DNA of 64,000 nt from Phycisphaeraceae bacterium. GTDB lineage: Bacteria > Planctomycetota > Phycisphaerae > Phycisphaerales > Phycisphaeraceae. Shown piece after piece: positions 8,142 to 16,115 of this stretch. Where the stretch lies: contig JAJDCU010000071.1 of the NCBI GenBank assembly GCA_029260655.1, positions 1-64,000 of the forward strand, written 5' to 3'. Made by a program: the position numbers and the translations under genes. The notes below the pieces were generated by a model. That model searched no databases. It saw nothing but the letters and a program-made list of their open reading frames with translations, and was not told the DNA's origin. Within the stretch, counting starts at the first letter, position 1, and each line of letters opens with the position of its first letter.

Positions 8142-9446
8142 ATGACAGTAGATACCGCTATGAGCGACACATCGACCATTCAAGTCGGCGATACGAGCCT
8201 GGAACTGCCCGTAGTCGTCGGGACCGAGAACGAGCACGCGATCGATATTGGTACCTTGCGCGCCAAGACCGGGTACATCACACTCGACAGCGGGTACGGC
8301 AACACCGGCTCGTGCAAGTCATCGATCACCTATATCGACGGCGAGAAGGGCATCCTCCGCTACCGCGGATACCCGATCGAGGTCCTCGCCGAGCACAGCA
8401 CCTTCCTGGAGGTCGCCTGGCTGTTGATCTACGGGGAGCTGCCCAAGGCCGACGAGCTGAAGCGCTTCGAGGACGAGATCAAGAACCATGCGATGCTCCA
8501 CCAGGACATGCGCCACCACTTCGAGGGTTTCCCCGCGACCGCGCACCCGATGGCCGTGCTCAGTTCGATGATCAACGCCACCAGTTGCTACCACCCCGAG
8601 ATGCTGGAGATGGGCGCGATCGACGAATCCTTCCCCTCCCTGGTCGCGAAGCTGATCGCCAAGGTCGCCACGATCGCCGCCTTTAGCCACAAGAAATCGG
8701 TCGGCGAGCCGCAGCGATACCCCGACCCTTCCCTGGGGTACTGCGACAACTTCCTGCACGGCATGTTCTCCAGGCCCTACGGCCGATACACCGCCGAGCC
8801 CGAGGTCGTCAGGGCGCTGGACCAGTTCCTCATGCTCCACGCCGACCACGAACAGAACTGCTCGACCTCGACCGTCCGGATGGTCGGCTCGTCGCAGGCG
8901 AACCTTTTCGCGTCGATGGCCTCTGGGGTCTGCGCCCTCTGGGGGCCGCTGCACGGCGGGGCGAACCAGCGCTGCATCGAGATGCTCAAGATGATCCGAC
9001 GTGAGAAGCTGGATGTGAAGAAGGTCGTCGAGCGGGTTAAGCGCAAAGAGTTCAAGCTGATGGGGTTCGGGCACCGGGTCTATAAGAGCAGCGACCCCCG
9101 CGCCACGATCCTCAAGCAGGCCAGCGACGACCTGCTCAGCAAGCTGGGGGTCGACGATCCGTTACTGCCTATCGCCCAGGAACTGGAAGCGGTAGCCCGC
9201 AGCGACGACTACTTCCTCGAGCGGAACCTGTACCCCAACGTCGACTTCTACTCCGGGATCACCCTCCGGGCGATCGGGATCCCGGTTGAGATGTTCACGG
9301 TCATGTTCGCCATCGGCCGGATGCCCGGGTGGATCGCTCACTGGAAAGAACAGCACGAGAACCCTTCCGCCCGGATCTCCCGCCCCCGGCAGGTCTACAC
9401 CGGCGCGACCGAGCGAGACTACACCCCCATCGGCCAGCGAGCGTGA
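8142..9446 (+). CDS. gltA: Citrate synthase, type II (hexameric, GltA-like)
   Basis: 434 residues from the ATG at 8142 (preceded by AGGGGG); the reading frame is open further upstream into atpA, but that part is not citrate synthase. Condenses acetyl-CoA and oxaloacetate in the first step of the TCA cycle. Catalytic residues are in the expected places: H271 in GPLHGGAN, H311 in MGFGHRVYK and D368 in VDFYSG, six residues offset from E. coli GltA. The N-terminal small beta domain typical of type II enzymes (LRAKTGYITLDSGYGNTGSC) is present. Lies 82 bases after atpA and may be co-transcribed or have its own promoter; TAAAAT near 8102 is the only hint of one. Confidence 0.96.
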   Translation: MTVDTAMSDTSTIQVGDTSLELPVVVGTENEHAIDIGTLRAKTGYITLDSGYGNTGSCKSSITYIDGEKGILRYRGYPIEVLAEHSTFLEVAWLLIYGELPKADELKRFEDEIKNHAMLHQDMRHHFEGFPATAHPMAVLSSMINATSCYHPEMLEMGAIDESFPSLVAKLIAKVATIAAFSHKKSVGEPQRYPDPSLGYCDNFLHGMFSRPYGRYTAEPEVVRALDQFLMLHADHEQNCSTSTVRMVGSSQANLFASMASGVCALWGPLHGGANQRCIEMLKMIRREKLDVKKVVERVKRKEFKLMGFGHRVYKSSDPRATILKQASDDLLSKLGVDDPLLPIAQELEAVARSDDYFLERNLYPNVDFYSGITLRAIGIPVEMFTVMFAIGRMPGWIAHWKEQHENPSARISRPRQVYTGATERDYTPIGQRA

Positions 9447-9465
9447 TCGTCGCGGTCGTCTCTCG

Positions 9466-9593
9466 TTAGAGCACGCCCGGGTCAACTGTAGCGGCTACTA
9501 TCAGCCGCCATCTTACAGGTGGCGGACTCGCCGGCGGTAAACCGGCGGCTATGATGACCGCGACCCGCTGTGCTTGGATACAGCGTGCTCTAA
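9466..9593. repeat. Palindromic intergenic element with 11-bp terminal inverted repeats
   Basis: TTAGAGCACGC (9466-9476) is matched by its exact reverse complement at 9583-9593. Inside lie further small palindromes: GTAGCGGCTAC (9488-9498), CCGCCA...TGGCGG around 9508-9528, and a direct repeat of CCGGCGG. The left end shares TTAGAGC-N9-TCAACTGTA (9466-9490), with identical spacing, with 45016-45040, and the element resembles 10682-10748. It fits a non-coding mobile or REP-like family; it could also help terminate gltA transcription. Confidence 0.55.
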
Positions 9594-9677
9594 ACGACTT
9601 ACTAAGAATATCCAGGGCTTGCAGTCTCACCCACCGCATCCGATGGGCGAGGGCAAGGCGTGTGCGATTGGTGGGGC

Positions 9678-9712
9678 AAAAAAAACGACTGCCCGCGGTG
9701 AAGCGGACAGTC
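9678..9712 (-). terminator. Rho-independent terminator of the PEP-CTERM gene
   Basis: On the minus strand a 10-bp stem (GACTGTCCGC with GCGGGCAGTC, one G-U pair, six-base loop) is followed after two bases by a run of eight T. It sits 34 bases after the stop of the gene at 9746. Confidence 0.85.
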
Positions 9713-9745
9713 GCGATAGGTTTAACCTAACTGTTGCGTGTCGGT

Positions 9746-10429
9746 TTAGCGACGACGACGCAGGATGGCGAGGCCACCGAGACCCATCAGAGCCAGCGAA
9801 GCGGGCTCGGGGATGACACCTATGGTACCGTTGATGATGAGGATGTTGAACGTGTCCTTGGCGGCCTGGCCGGCGACGGTGATCGCCAGGGTCAGGGTGC
9901 CTTGGGCATCGCCCGAGAAGGTGAACTGACCCAGTGCGTTGGCGCCGATATCAGTGTTGATCGTACCATTTCCGTTCCAGGAAACGTCGATACCGGCCGC
10001 GTCAAACTGCTGGGGGCCAGGGCCACCGGCATCGCCGCCGGCGCCGGCGATCGCGATCACACCAATGCCGCCGCCACCGGCTGGGGCGTTACCGTCCAAA
10101 TAGGAGTCGTACTGGGACGAGGGCAGGCCGGGGAAACCCAGGGGGCTGGGGGCGGACAGGGTCGACCCGTTGCAGCCGAAGCCGCATTCCAGTTCCTGAT
10201 AGATCGTGCCGCTGGAGAGGTGGACAAACATCGCAGCCGCCGTCCAGTCGAGGGTGGTGTTGACGGTCAGCACGTTGGCAGCGAAGCCATCAAGGTTACC
10301 GACGCCGCCTGTGATCGCGACTCCGTTAGGAACCGCGACGCTGGCCCACGACATGGTGGTCGCCGCCGTCGCGGTGCTTGCGGCGAAGCCGGCTGCGATG
10401 ACAGGCAAAGCAAACTTCATTATCCTCAT
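9746..10429 (-). CDS. PEP-CTERM sorting domain protein
   Basis: 227 residues from the ATG at 10429 (AGGAG seven bases upstream; a TTG at 10435 is the alternative). Signal peptide about 1-23 (ends TATA). The mature part is small, Gly/Ala/Asn-rich and almost free of Lys and Arg, with one CGFGC motif that could form a disulphide. It ends with a clear PEP-CTERM tail: IPEPASLAL, a hydrophobic segment, then RRRR. Unlike other secreted proteins of this window it has no dockerin repeat. Such proteins are exported, processed by an exosortase and often associated with the exopolysaccharide matrix. No enzymatic domain recognised. It has its own promoter candidate and a strong terminator, so it is a single-gene unit. 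Confidence 0.8.
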   Translation of the reverse strand: MRIMKFALPVIAAGFAASTATAATTMSWASVAVPNGVAITGGVGNLDGFAANVLTVNTTLDWTAAAMFVHLSSGTIYQELECGFGCNGSTLSAPSPLGFPGLPSSQYDSYLDGNAPAGGGGIGVIAIAGAGGDAGGPGPQQFDAAGIDVSWNGNGTINTDIGANALGQFTFSGDAQGTLTLAITVAGQAAKDTFNILIINGTIGVIPEPASLALMGLGGLAILRRRR

Positions 10430-10520
10430 CTTCAATCTCCTAATAAGATCCCACCAAGGAAGTAACTCAAAGACTGAAAACGCCCCGAGGCCGTACGGGC
10501 CCCGTGGAACGCTTGCCCCT

Positions 10521-10548
10521 ATGATAGCACGTCACATCTTTGGGTAAA
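10521..10548 (-). promoter_or_regulatory. Putative promoter of the PEP-CTERM gene
   Basis: On the minus strand TTTACC (10543-10548) and TATCAT (10521-10526) are separated by 16 bases, 4/6 and 5/6 matches to sigma70 consensus. Predicts a leader of about 85 bases before the ATG at 10429. Confidence 0.4.
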
Positions 10549-10681
10549 CAATTTTCCTGGGCAGTCAGCATCATTTCTGGCCGTACCCACAGGCATTGAA
10601 GCAGTTCATGCATCCGCTTGGAGCCACCGCCGCGGGCGCCAGGGCGTGTCTCGTTCATCAATCAGATCGAATTACGGCCGT

Positions 10682-10748
10682 TTAGAGCTTTTTCAATCCA
10701 AGTCCAGCGGTGATCAATACCCGCTACAGTTGGGCTGCGAGCGCTCTT
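10682..10748. repeat. Second copy of the TTAGAGC palindromic element
   Basis: TTAGAGC (10682-10688), nine bases, then CCAAGTCCAGCGG (10698-10710), a ten-base loop, and CCGCTACAGTTGG (10721-10733), which reads CCAACTGTAGCGG on the other strand, the same core as in the element at 9466. GCTCTT at 10743-10748 is a degraded partner of TTAGAGC. The whole can fold as one hairpin. Confidence 0.5.
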
Positions 10749-10836
10749 GAGGCGGGTCGCTGACTAGCGTGTTGACCCGGGGGCCAAGACCTGCGATTGC
10801 CCGCTAAACAGACTTTCAGGAGATACGTGACACGGC

Positions 10837-12300
10837 CTAACCGTCGGAAGGCGGGGTTGGGGTGCAGCGTGGGTGTCTAAAGCCCAGGAGGCCGTGGAGG
10901 GTTTTGCAGAGGATCCACAGGTCCATCCGCCAACTGATATTTTCGACGTACTCGATGTCGTATCGGATCCATTCCTGGAAGTCCAGGCCGTCTTGCCTGC
11001 TGCGCATGACCTGCCAGAGCCCGGTGATGCCCGGCCGAACGCTCAGCCGTGCTTCGCGCCAGGGCGGGCAGTACTGGTTCTCGCTGTATGGGCTTGGCCG
11101 GGGCCCGACGACGGACATGTGCCCGACCAGGACGTTGAGGAATTGGGGCAGCTCGTCGATGTTGAACTTGCGCATGATCTGGCCGAACCGCGTGATGCGA
11201 GGGTCGTTTTCGATGAAGAACTGTGGGCCGTCGCACTTGTTTTTTTCGGCGAGCCCCTGCTTGAGCTTCTCGGCGTCGTTGCGCATCGTCCTGAACTTGA
11301 GGCAGGGGAACTCGCGTCCGCCGCGTGTCTCGCGTCGGTGGGGGAAGAAGAACGGCCGACCGTTTTCGAGGTAGATGATCAGCATGATCAGCGGGTACAG
11401 CGGCAGGGTCAGGGCCAGTCCTATCAGGGAGGCGACGATGTCGAAGGCGCGTTTGCCCGCCTTCTGGATCGGGTTGAGCCGCCGCGGGGTGGTGATGGGC
11501 AGAACCCCCTCGGCGGAGGTGTCGGAGGTGTCCCAGCGGATCGTATCGGCCAGCGGGCGCGCCTCGGGGTCGTCCCACAGCACCGCCGGGCCCACCACGG
11601 ATTCGACCCCGGTCAACAGCCGCCCGGTCCCGACCCAGACCGGTCCGATGAACCGCGTCGAGGGGTTGGTCGGCGTTTCCGTGTCGACCCACACATTCCC
11701 GTCGAGCATCTGCCGGGCGCGCCGGATCGCGGTGTTGGGCTTGCGCCAGATCGTCACCAGCTCACGGATGAACTGTACCCGATCGTTTTTTTGTTGGTGG
11801 TGGTAGATGCTGCCGTTGATGGAGACGGTGGTTCGGTGGACCTGGGCGGTGGTCTGGCGTAACAGCTTCCACCCGGCGCGGTTGTCCGGTGCTTTGCGCC
11901 ACAGGTCGGCGAGCTGGGGGTTAGAACTGACCGCGGCGCGGATAAGCCGGCAGTCCGACCCGCCGTACTCACGGTGGAATCGGATGAACCGGTCCTGGTC
12001 GTCTGTGATGATCCGCTCGCGGTAGCCGTGCTCTCGGTTATCGTGGACGCGGACGAACAACAGCTTGGGCTTGAGCCAACTGAGGGTGTCGATGATCTGG
12101 TCGAGGCGGAACAGGCAGAAGAACGCCGGTTCGATCATGAGGAATAATTCGGCGTCTTTGCCAACGGGTGTGTCGTCGCCCCGGCAGACGACTTGGACGC
12201 CCCGGGCGGCCCAGAAGCGAGCGTGCAGTTGCATCGCGTCCAGCCCCCACACGGTCTGTAAGGGTGTGGTGTCCACGTCCTGTGGGGTGTGGCGGATCAT
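10837..12300 (-). CDS. Initiating sugar-phosphate transferase (polyprenyl-phosphate hexose-1-phosphate transferase) with an extra N-terminal domain
   Basis: 487 residues. The C-terminal half (about 275-480) is a bacterial sugar transferase of the WcaJ/ExoY type: a membrane hairpin (IVASLIGLALTLPLYPLIML), then CLKFRTMRNDAE, FNIDELPQFLNVL, MSVVGPRPSP and RPGITGLWQV, all diagnostic. It moves a sugar 1-phosphate from a nucleotide sugar to undecaprenyl phosphate, starting the repeat unit. Residues 1-270 are not the usual CoA-binding-like domain; they are soluble, with a short hexapeptide-like stretch (FIGPVWVGTGRLL) that recalls nucleotidyltransferase C-domains. Last gene of the long minus-strand glycan locus; the co-polymerase gene ends 21 bases before it, so they are probably co-transcribed. 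Confidence 0.9.
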   Translation of the reverse strand: MIRHTPQDVDTTPLQTVWGLDAMQLHARFWAARGVQVVCRGDDTPVGKDAELFLMIEPAFFCLFRLDQIIDTLSWLKPKLLFVRVHDNREHGYRERIITDDQDRFIRFHREYGGSDCRLIRAAVSSNPQLADLWRKAPDNRAGWKLLRQTTAQVHRTTVSINGSIYHHQQKNDRVQFIRELVTIWRKPNTAIRRARQMLDGNVWVDTETPTNPSTRFIGPVWVGTGRLLTGVESVVGPAVLWDDPEARPLADTIRWDTSDTSAEGVLPITTPRRLNPIQKAGKRAFDIVASLIGLALTLPLYPLIMLIIYLENGRPFFFPHRRETRGGREFPCLKFRTMRNDAEKLKQGLAEKNKCDGPQFFIENDPRITRFGQIMRKFNIDELPQFLNVLVGHMSVVGPRPSPYSENQYCPPWREARLSVRPGITGLWQVMRSRQDGLDFQEWIRYDIEYVENISWRMDLWILCKTLHGLLGFRHPRCTPTPPSDG

Positions 12301-12321
12301 AAGGGGTGGAGGCCGATTGAG

Positions 12322-14571
12322 TTAGCTGTGTTCTTCGTCGCCGCTTGCTTTTCGTTGCCCGTAGGACGCCACCGCCGAGGCTAACGGCCCGTATCGGCTG
12401 GAGGTGTCCGGGTCGATCCAGTGTATGCCGTTGACTACTGTATCGTCCTCTCTGCGGCTTTGCGAGACGGTGACGCTTGCGTAGGTCGAGCGCTCGATAT
12501 CGATTTCGTCGGCGTGGTTGAAGACGATGCCTGCGATGCTGGCGCCGATGGATCGCAGGTGTTCCAAACTCTTGGAGACGATGGGTTTGCGGTCACCTCG
12601 GGAGACGATGACGATGGTCTTATCCGCCTGCGCCGAGGCCATGGAGGCTTCGAGGCTGCCCAGCACCGGCCCGGTATCGACCAGGATCGTGTCGTAGGCG
12701 CTGCGGGCCTTGGCCAGGAGTTTTTCGATGGCGGCGGGGGAGAGCACGCCCGCTTGCGACGGCAGGGCCGAGCCGATCGGCAGGATCGAGAGGTTCGGGA
12801 TGGAGGTCTTGACCACGCAGTCGTCGAACACCGTTCCGTTGCACGCCTCAAGAACCCCGGCGTCGTGGGCGGCCTGGTCCGCTTCGAGCATGTGGCGTGT
12901 CAGGCCCCCGCCGACGATGTCGCAGTCGATCATCAGCGTGTTCGAGCCGCTGGTCGCGAAGGACATCCCAAGGGCCATGGTCAGGCTGGTCTTGCCCGAC
13001 CCGGCGGCGGGCCCGGTGATGGTGAGGACAAAGCCATCCTGCCCGCGGTCGATCTGCAGGAGGGTGCGGATATGGTGGACGCAATGCGAGGCCATCATCG
13101 TCTGCTGGGGGTCGGTGAGGTTGTCGGGCAGTTCCGGGAGTACGCCGAGCATCCGGGTCTGGCCCAGACCGGTCTGTGCGTCCTCGAAGTGGCGCAGCTT
13201 GCGGTCCATCATCGCCAGGGCCAAGACCAGCGCAAACCCGGCGAAGAGCCCGCCCATGCCGCCCAGGGCCGCCAGTTGCTTGCGCTTGCCGGTGTTCGAT
13301 GGGTTGGTGGGCAAGCCGCCTTCGGTGATGATCTGGGCGCGTCCCTGAGCCTCGCCTTCGACGTGTAGCCCCTCGATCCGTGCGACCGTTTTCGCCAGGT
13401 CATCGTCGACACGCTTGGTGTCCACCGCGAGGTTTTGAATCTCGCTGTCGATCCGGCCCAGGTGCTGTGTCTGCGCCTGCGCGTCCTCGTAGAGTGCGGA
13501 TAATTCCTTCACACGCGCCTTGAGCACGAGGACGGGGGACACGACCTCACTGGCCTCCCCGTCGGTCGTCCACGACCCGTCGTAGGCATTACGCAGCGAG
13601 CGTGCCTGCTTCTCGATCTCGGCGTTGAGGGTATCCAGCGCCACGATCGCGGCGCGCAGGTCGCGGTGCTTTTCGCCCTGCCCGGACCCGCGTTTGTAAG
13701 CGATCGAACGCTCGAGTTGGGTCTTTTCCCGAAGCAGAGCCGCCAACTGTGGGTCCTGCGAGGCGAGCTGCTCGAGGGTGAACTGATCGGTGGCCTGTGG
13801 GTCGTCGCTGGTCGTCACGCCCATGTTGGCGAGCTTGAGCCTGGCCAACTGAAGCTCGCTCTTGAGGTCGTCGCGTGTCTTGGTCATCCGCTCCAGCACG
13901 CTGCCGATGGTTCTCTCATTATGTTCGGTGGTCAGTTCGCGCTTGTTGGCCTGGAGGACCTCCATCTCGTTCTCCAGCTTCAGGCGGTGGTTCTCCAGGA
14001 CACGCAGGGTCTGCGAGTCGCTTTGCACTTCGCTTTTCTGCAGTTCGGTTTTGTACGACTGGGTGATCGCGTTGACCGCGGCCTGCGCCAGCACGGGGTC
14101 GGGCGCTTCGTAGGAGATCTTGATGATTTGTTCGCCGCGTTTGCGTGAGAGAACCACGCCCTGTGCGAATATCACGGGGCTGGATTTGTACGCCCCGTAG
14201 GCGACGTCCTGCCAGGCGTCGCTTGCCATCGCGGGCTCAAGGACCCTGGGACTCCTGATCACGACCAGCTGCAGGGATACCCACGAATCGAAGAAGCGCG
14301 CGATCGAGTCGTCGCCGCGGCCGGTGAGGATCTGTTGCTGGATCGGTGAGAGTTGGACGTCGCTGGAGCTGAGGTAGACCTTGCCCTGGCTGAAGTATCC
14401 GGCGAACCCGCCGGCGATCGCCAGCAGCAGCCCCAGCCCAAGGGCCCAGTGATATCGGCCGCGCAGCAGGGCGTGCAGCTGCGCCGCGTGCAAACCCGGC
14501 CGGGGCGATTCGCTGGCGCCATCCAGGAACAGGTCGGCTTCGTCGGGATGATTCAAGTCGCTGGGGTTCAT
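12322..14571 (-). CDS. Wzz/BY-kinase-like polysaccharide co-polymerase (Wzc/ExoP type)
   Basis: 749 residues from the ATG at 14571 (GGAGAAG upstream); the frame is open to 14709 but that extension is Arg-rich and unconvincing. Order: short cytoplasmic start, TM1 (about 42-60), Wzz-like periplasmic part, coiled coil (about 180-410), TM2 (about 435-455), then a cytoplasmic P-loop ATPase with Walker A GPAAGSGKTS (520-529), Walker A' LMIDCDIVGGG (546-556) and Walker B ILVDTG (629-634). Controls chain length and export. The Walker A' differs from the usual DxDxR form and the C-terminal tail has only two or three Tyr instead of a Tyr cluster, so kinase activity is uncertain. Confidence 0.88.
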   Translation of the reverse strand: MNPSDLNHPDEADLFLDGASESPRPGLHAAQLHALLRGRYHWALGLGLLLAIAGGFAGYFSQGKVYLSSSDVQLSPIQQQILTGRGDDSIARFFDSWVSLQLVVIRSPRVLEPAMASDAWQDVAYGAYKSSPVIFAQGVVLSRKRGEQIIKISYEAPDPVLAQAAVNAITQSYKTELQKSEVQSDSQTLRVLENHRLKLENEMEVLQANKRELTTEHNERTIGSVLERMTKTRDDLKSELQLARLKLANMGVTTSDDPQATDQFTLEQLASQDPQLAALLREKTQLERSIAYKRGSGQGEKHRDLRAAIVALDTLNAEIEKQARSLRNAYDGSWTTDGEASEVVSPVLVLKARVKELSALYEDAQAQTQHLGRIDSEIQNLAVDTKRVDDDLAKTVARIEGLHVEGEAQGRAQIITEGGLPTNPSNTGKRKQLAALGGMGGLFAGFALVLALAMMDRKLRHFEDAQTGLGQTRMLGVLPELPDNLTDPQQTMMASHCVHHIRTLLQIDRGQDGFVLTITGPAAGSGKTSLTMALGMSFATSGSNTLMIDCDIVGGGLTRHMLEADQAAHDAGVLEACNGTVFDDCVVKTSIPNLSILPIGSALPSQAGVLSPAAIEKLLAKARSAYDTILVDTGPVLGSLEASMASAQADKTIVIVSRGDRKPIVSKSLEHLRSIGASIAGIVFNHADEIDIERSTYASVTVSQSRREDDTVVNGIHWIDPDTSSRYGPLASAVASYGQRKASGDEEHS

Positions 14572-14948
14572 CGGCCGTCTTCTCCGGGTCCGGGCTCGCG
14601 CTTTGCCACGGTCCGTGCGGGGTTCGGTTCCGTGCAACGCGATGGGCTCAACTTCGATGCCATCCTCGATCAGCGTCCACACATTGTATGCGGTCAAACG
14701 CCCAGGCACCGCCGGTCACGCCGGACGCGGTGGGGACACCTTGGAAACATCGGCAAGATCGGCCAGGCAATCGCGTGTCGGATGTGTGTACGCCTCTGAT
14801 CGTGGGTCGGTTCAGGCCCGGGTTGCGGCCGTCAAACGGCTGAGGCCGTGTCGGGCTTGTTTCTTGTTATCGGATCCTGGCTTGCCCGGTGGTGGATCGC
14901 TGTCCTGGGCAGGGCCATTGGCCGGGTCCGTCGGCCCGGGGCTTGCGT
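14572..14948. other. Intergenic stretch within the glycan locus
   Basis: 377 bases between two minus-strand genes. No convincing gene, terminator or promoter seen. The co-polymerase frame stays open over the first 138 bases, which leaves a longer N-terminus possible. Confidence 0.4.
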
Positions 14949-15956
14949 TCAGGTCTGCCAGAGCAGGGCCTGATCCCGGGCGGCGCCCTGGTGTGAGGCG
15001 GCGGTGCATTCCACGACCGACTCGCCGCCGCCGATCCGTCCCATCGGCCCGACGACCGATCGGACCAACACGGCGCCGGCTTCAACACGGCCGCCGGCGA
15101 GCACCACCGAGTCGTGTACGACCGCGGACGGGTCGACGCTGGCGCCCGGTTCGATGATGCTGAACGTGGCGCTCCAGTCCTCGGCGGGCAGGGCGTCGGT
15201 CAGCCGACGCCGGGGGTTTAGATGCCGGTGGTAGGTCCGCACCGCGTCGAGGTAGTTCTGACGGGTCCGGATCGCCATGCTCACGGTTTGTTCGTGTCGG
15301 CAGGCTTTGACCGTGTGACGCTTGGCAATCAGCGGCAGGGCCTGCTCGTTGAGGTCGATGAACCCGACTTGGGCGATGTCACGCAACGCGCCGCAGCGGA
15401 TCAGCATCAGCCCGTTTGGCCTGTGGTCCTTATCACACAGGAGGCTGACGTCTGCCTGCTGATCGGCCATGGCCTCGACCAGCCTAGGCAGGGGTGTGAG
15501 CAGGATCTGGGCGGCGTTGGCAACAATCAGGTACTCGTCGTCGGCGTAGGCCCGGGCCACATCGCTGACCAGCCCACCGGTCCCGCGGAACGCCAGGGGG
15601 TCCTGTTCGATCTGAACCTCCGTGGGGCCGGTGCGATGAGAAGACCTTTGCGCCGTGGCGCTGCGGTCGATCATGACACGGGCGGGCAGGTGCTGGATCC
15701 CCAACTCCAGCGCCAGGTCATCCAGTTGGTCGTGCCAGCAATCCAGGACGGTCTTCTGCGCGTCGACGGGCAGGTCCATGATGAAACGATCCGCCGCTTT
15801 GCGCAGGTTGGTCGCGCGCACGGAGCCGGCCAACAGCACCACCGCACGGACCTGTCCAAGCTGCTGCAACGCCTTATTGGGGCCGGGGGGGGCCTGGTGG
15901 ATCGCTGGGCCTTGCGGCACGCCTGTGGGGGGTTGGTTTCGGGTATCCAAAAACAT
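14949..15956 (-). CDS. Degenerate sugar-phosphate nucleotidyltransferase-like protein with hexapeptide C-domain
   Basis: 335 residues. The N-terminal two thirds have a nucleotidyltransferase-like layout (VRAVVLLAGSVR at about 37-48, later DDEYLIVANAAQILL and LMLIRCGALRDI), but the canonical G-x-G-T-R-L signature is replaced by GSVRATNLR. The C-terminal part has left-handed helix repeats (IIEPGASVDPSAVVHDSVVL, GAVLVRSVVGPMGRI). Probably an NDP-sugar binding or synthesising protein of the exopolysaccharide pathway; loss of the signature could mean that it is inactive or regulatory. GAGTGAGG precedes the ATG. Upstream of the co-polymerase gene on the same strand. Confidence 0.65.
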   Translation of the reverse strand: MFLDTRNQPPTGVPQGPAIHQAPPGPNKALQQLGQVRAVVLLAGSVRATNLRKAADRFIMDLPVDAQKTVLDCWHDQLDDLALELGIQHLPARVMIDRSATAQRSSHRTGPTEVQIEQDPLAFRGTGGLVSDVARAYADDEYLIVANAAQILLTPLPRLVEAMADQQADVSLLCDKDHRPNGLMLIRCGALRDIAQVGFIDLNEQALPLIAKRHTVKACRHEQTVSMAIRTRQNYLDAVRTYHRHLNPRRRLTDALPAEDWSATFSIIEPGASVDPSAVVHDSVVLAGGRVEAGAVLVRSVVGPMGRIGGGESVVECTAASHQGAARDQALLWQT

Positions 15957-16115
15957 CGAACGCGCCTCACTCTCTGCGCGGGTTATCGGCGGTGGTCGGC
16001 TTGGGTCGGCCTGCGGTACGGCGACAAGTTGTCACACATTCGGGCCGACACTGCTCTGACTTTCACCGATCATGAAAAAGTACTGTAACGTGTCATCCAA
16101 TGTCTGTCGTGCTGT

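Larger units (their letters stand above)
9447..9745. other. Intergenic region after citrate synthase
   Basis: About 299 bases between two convergent genes. The left half is filled by a palindromic repeat element (9466-9593), and the right part holds the terminator of the minus-strand PEP-CTERM gene (9678-9712). No gene seen. Confidence 0.6.
10430..10836. other. Intergenic region upstream of the PEP-CTERM gene
   Basis: 407 bases. Near the gene is a promoter candidate (10521-10548), and at 10682-10748 a second copy of the palindromic TTAGAGC element. The rest, including the part after the sugar transferase stop at 10837, shows nothing recognisable and no clear terminator. Confidence 0.5.

Noticed and set aside
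9447-9740. Insertion sequence after citrate synthase because of terminal inverted repeats
   Set aside because: Only about 128 bases between the repeats and no transposase reading frame; kept as a non-coding element instead.
14572-14709. N-terminal extension of the co-polymerase
   Set aside because: The extra 46 residues are Arg-rich and unlike the family; the ATG at 14571 has a good ribosome binding site.
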